NCBI RefSeq assembly: GCF_002368095.1
Contig: NZ_AP018227.1
Location: 3,841,256-3,905,255 of the forward strand
From: Calothrix parasitica NIES-267
GTDB taxonomy: Bacteria; Cyanobacteriota; Cyanobacteriia; Cyanobacteriales; Nostocaceae
Direction of reading: 5' to 3'
Length of the DNA: 64,000 bases
Shown piece after piece: positions 63,985-64,000 of the stretch; the stretch's first letter is position 1, and each line of letters starts with the position of its first letter. The notes beneath the pieces were generated by a model. The model saw only the letters and a list, made by a program, of their open reading frames with translations, ran no database searches and had not been told where the DNA came from. The translations under genes were made by a program, and so were the position numbers.

Positions 63985-64000
63985 TGGGGAGATGGGGAGA

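Noticed and set aside
1..64000. tRNA, rRNA or complete insertion sequence
   Set aside because: I saw no TTCGANTC-type tRNA arms in context, no rRNA sequence and no transposase. The 112-aa recombinase-domain protein lacks a catalytic domain.

Overview
The window comes from a filamentous, probably heterocyst-forming (Nostocales-type) cyanobacterium. The evidence is a set of cyanobacterial markers (NdhS, CpcT-type bilin lyase, Thf1/Psb29, cytochrome c6, CP12 pieces), scattered GCGATCGC (HIP1) octamers, heptameric tandem repeats between genes, AT-rich DNA and a low gene density. I cannot name the species; a Rivularia/Calothrix-like organism would fit. I recognised no rRNA, tRNA, CRISPR array or complete insertion sequence.

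Left part (1-25.4 kb): mostly housekeeping genes in short units. In order: a CPA2 Na+/H+ antiporter cut by the window edge, a conserved hypothetical, ndhS, rodA, mrp, an SRPBCC protein, hemF, a STAS protein, cpcT, thf1, an exbB-exbD pair, a YkvA/DUF1232 protein, a sugar nucleotidyltransferase, a very long GH15/phosphorylase-kinase-alpha-like protein, mgtE behind a strongly structured leader, a four-CBS protein, a small recombinase-domain protein, trxA, a zinc ribbon protein, two tandem CBS proteins and pyrB. The two CBS proteins carry complementary halves of the redox regulator CP12.

Central part (25.6-54 kb): the accessory region and the most interesting stretch. Seven full-length genes (814-985 aa) and one decayed copy encode secreted two-partner-secretion (TPS) beta-helix exoproteins in a tandem array. 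All have a nearly constant N-terminal TPS module, variable middles and one of two C-terminal modules. At least one copy looks like a recombinant of two others. Each array gene is preceded, 20-23 nt before its start, by a 38-nt element (a GTTAGTAG box, 11 nt, then an AGGGAA..ATAAATCCAGA box). A ninth, more diverged copy precedes the next gene, a TPR-CHAT protease. Then follow a DUF928 protein whose N-terminal motif is expanded into 14 tandem 54-bp units, and an overlapping CHASE2 hybrid histidine kinase / response-regulator kinase pair. I infer a surface-exoprotein module with its own protease and signalling proteins. The TpsB outer-membrane transporter is not in the window.

Right part (54.3-64 kb): a small membrane protein, tex, a broken pentapeptide-repeat gene between palindromic repeats, an adenosine-kinase-type PfkB kinase, a [2Fe-2S] ferredoxin, two small membrane proteins (holin-IV-like and YqaE/Pmp3), a coiled-coil protein, cytochrome c6 and a cytochrome P450. 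The gaps are filled with several families of dispersed hairpin repeats.
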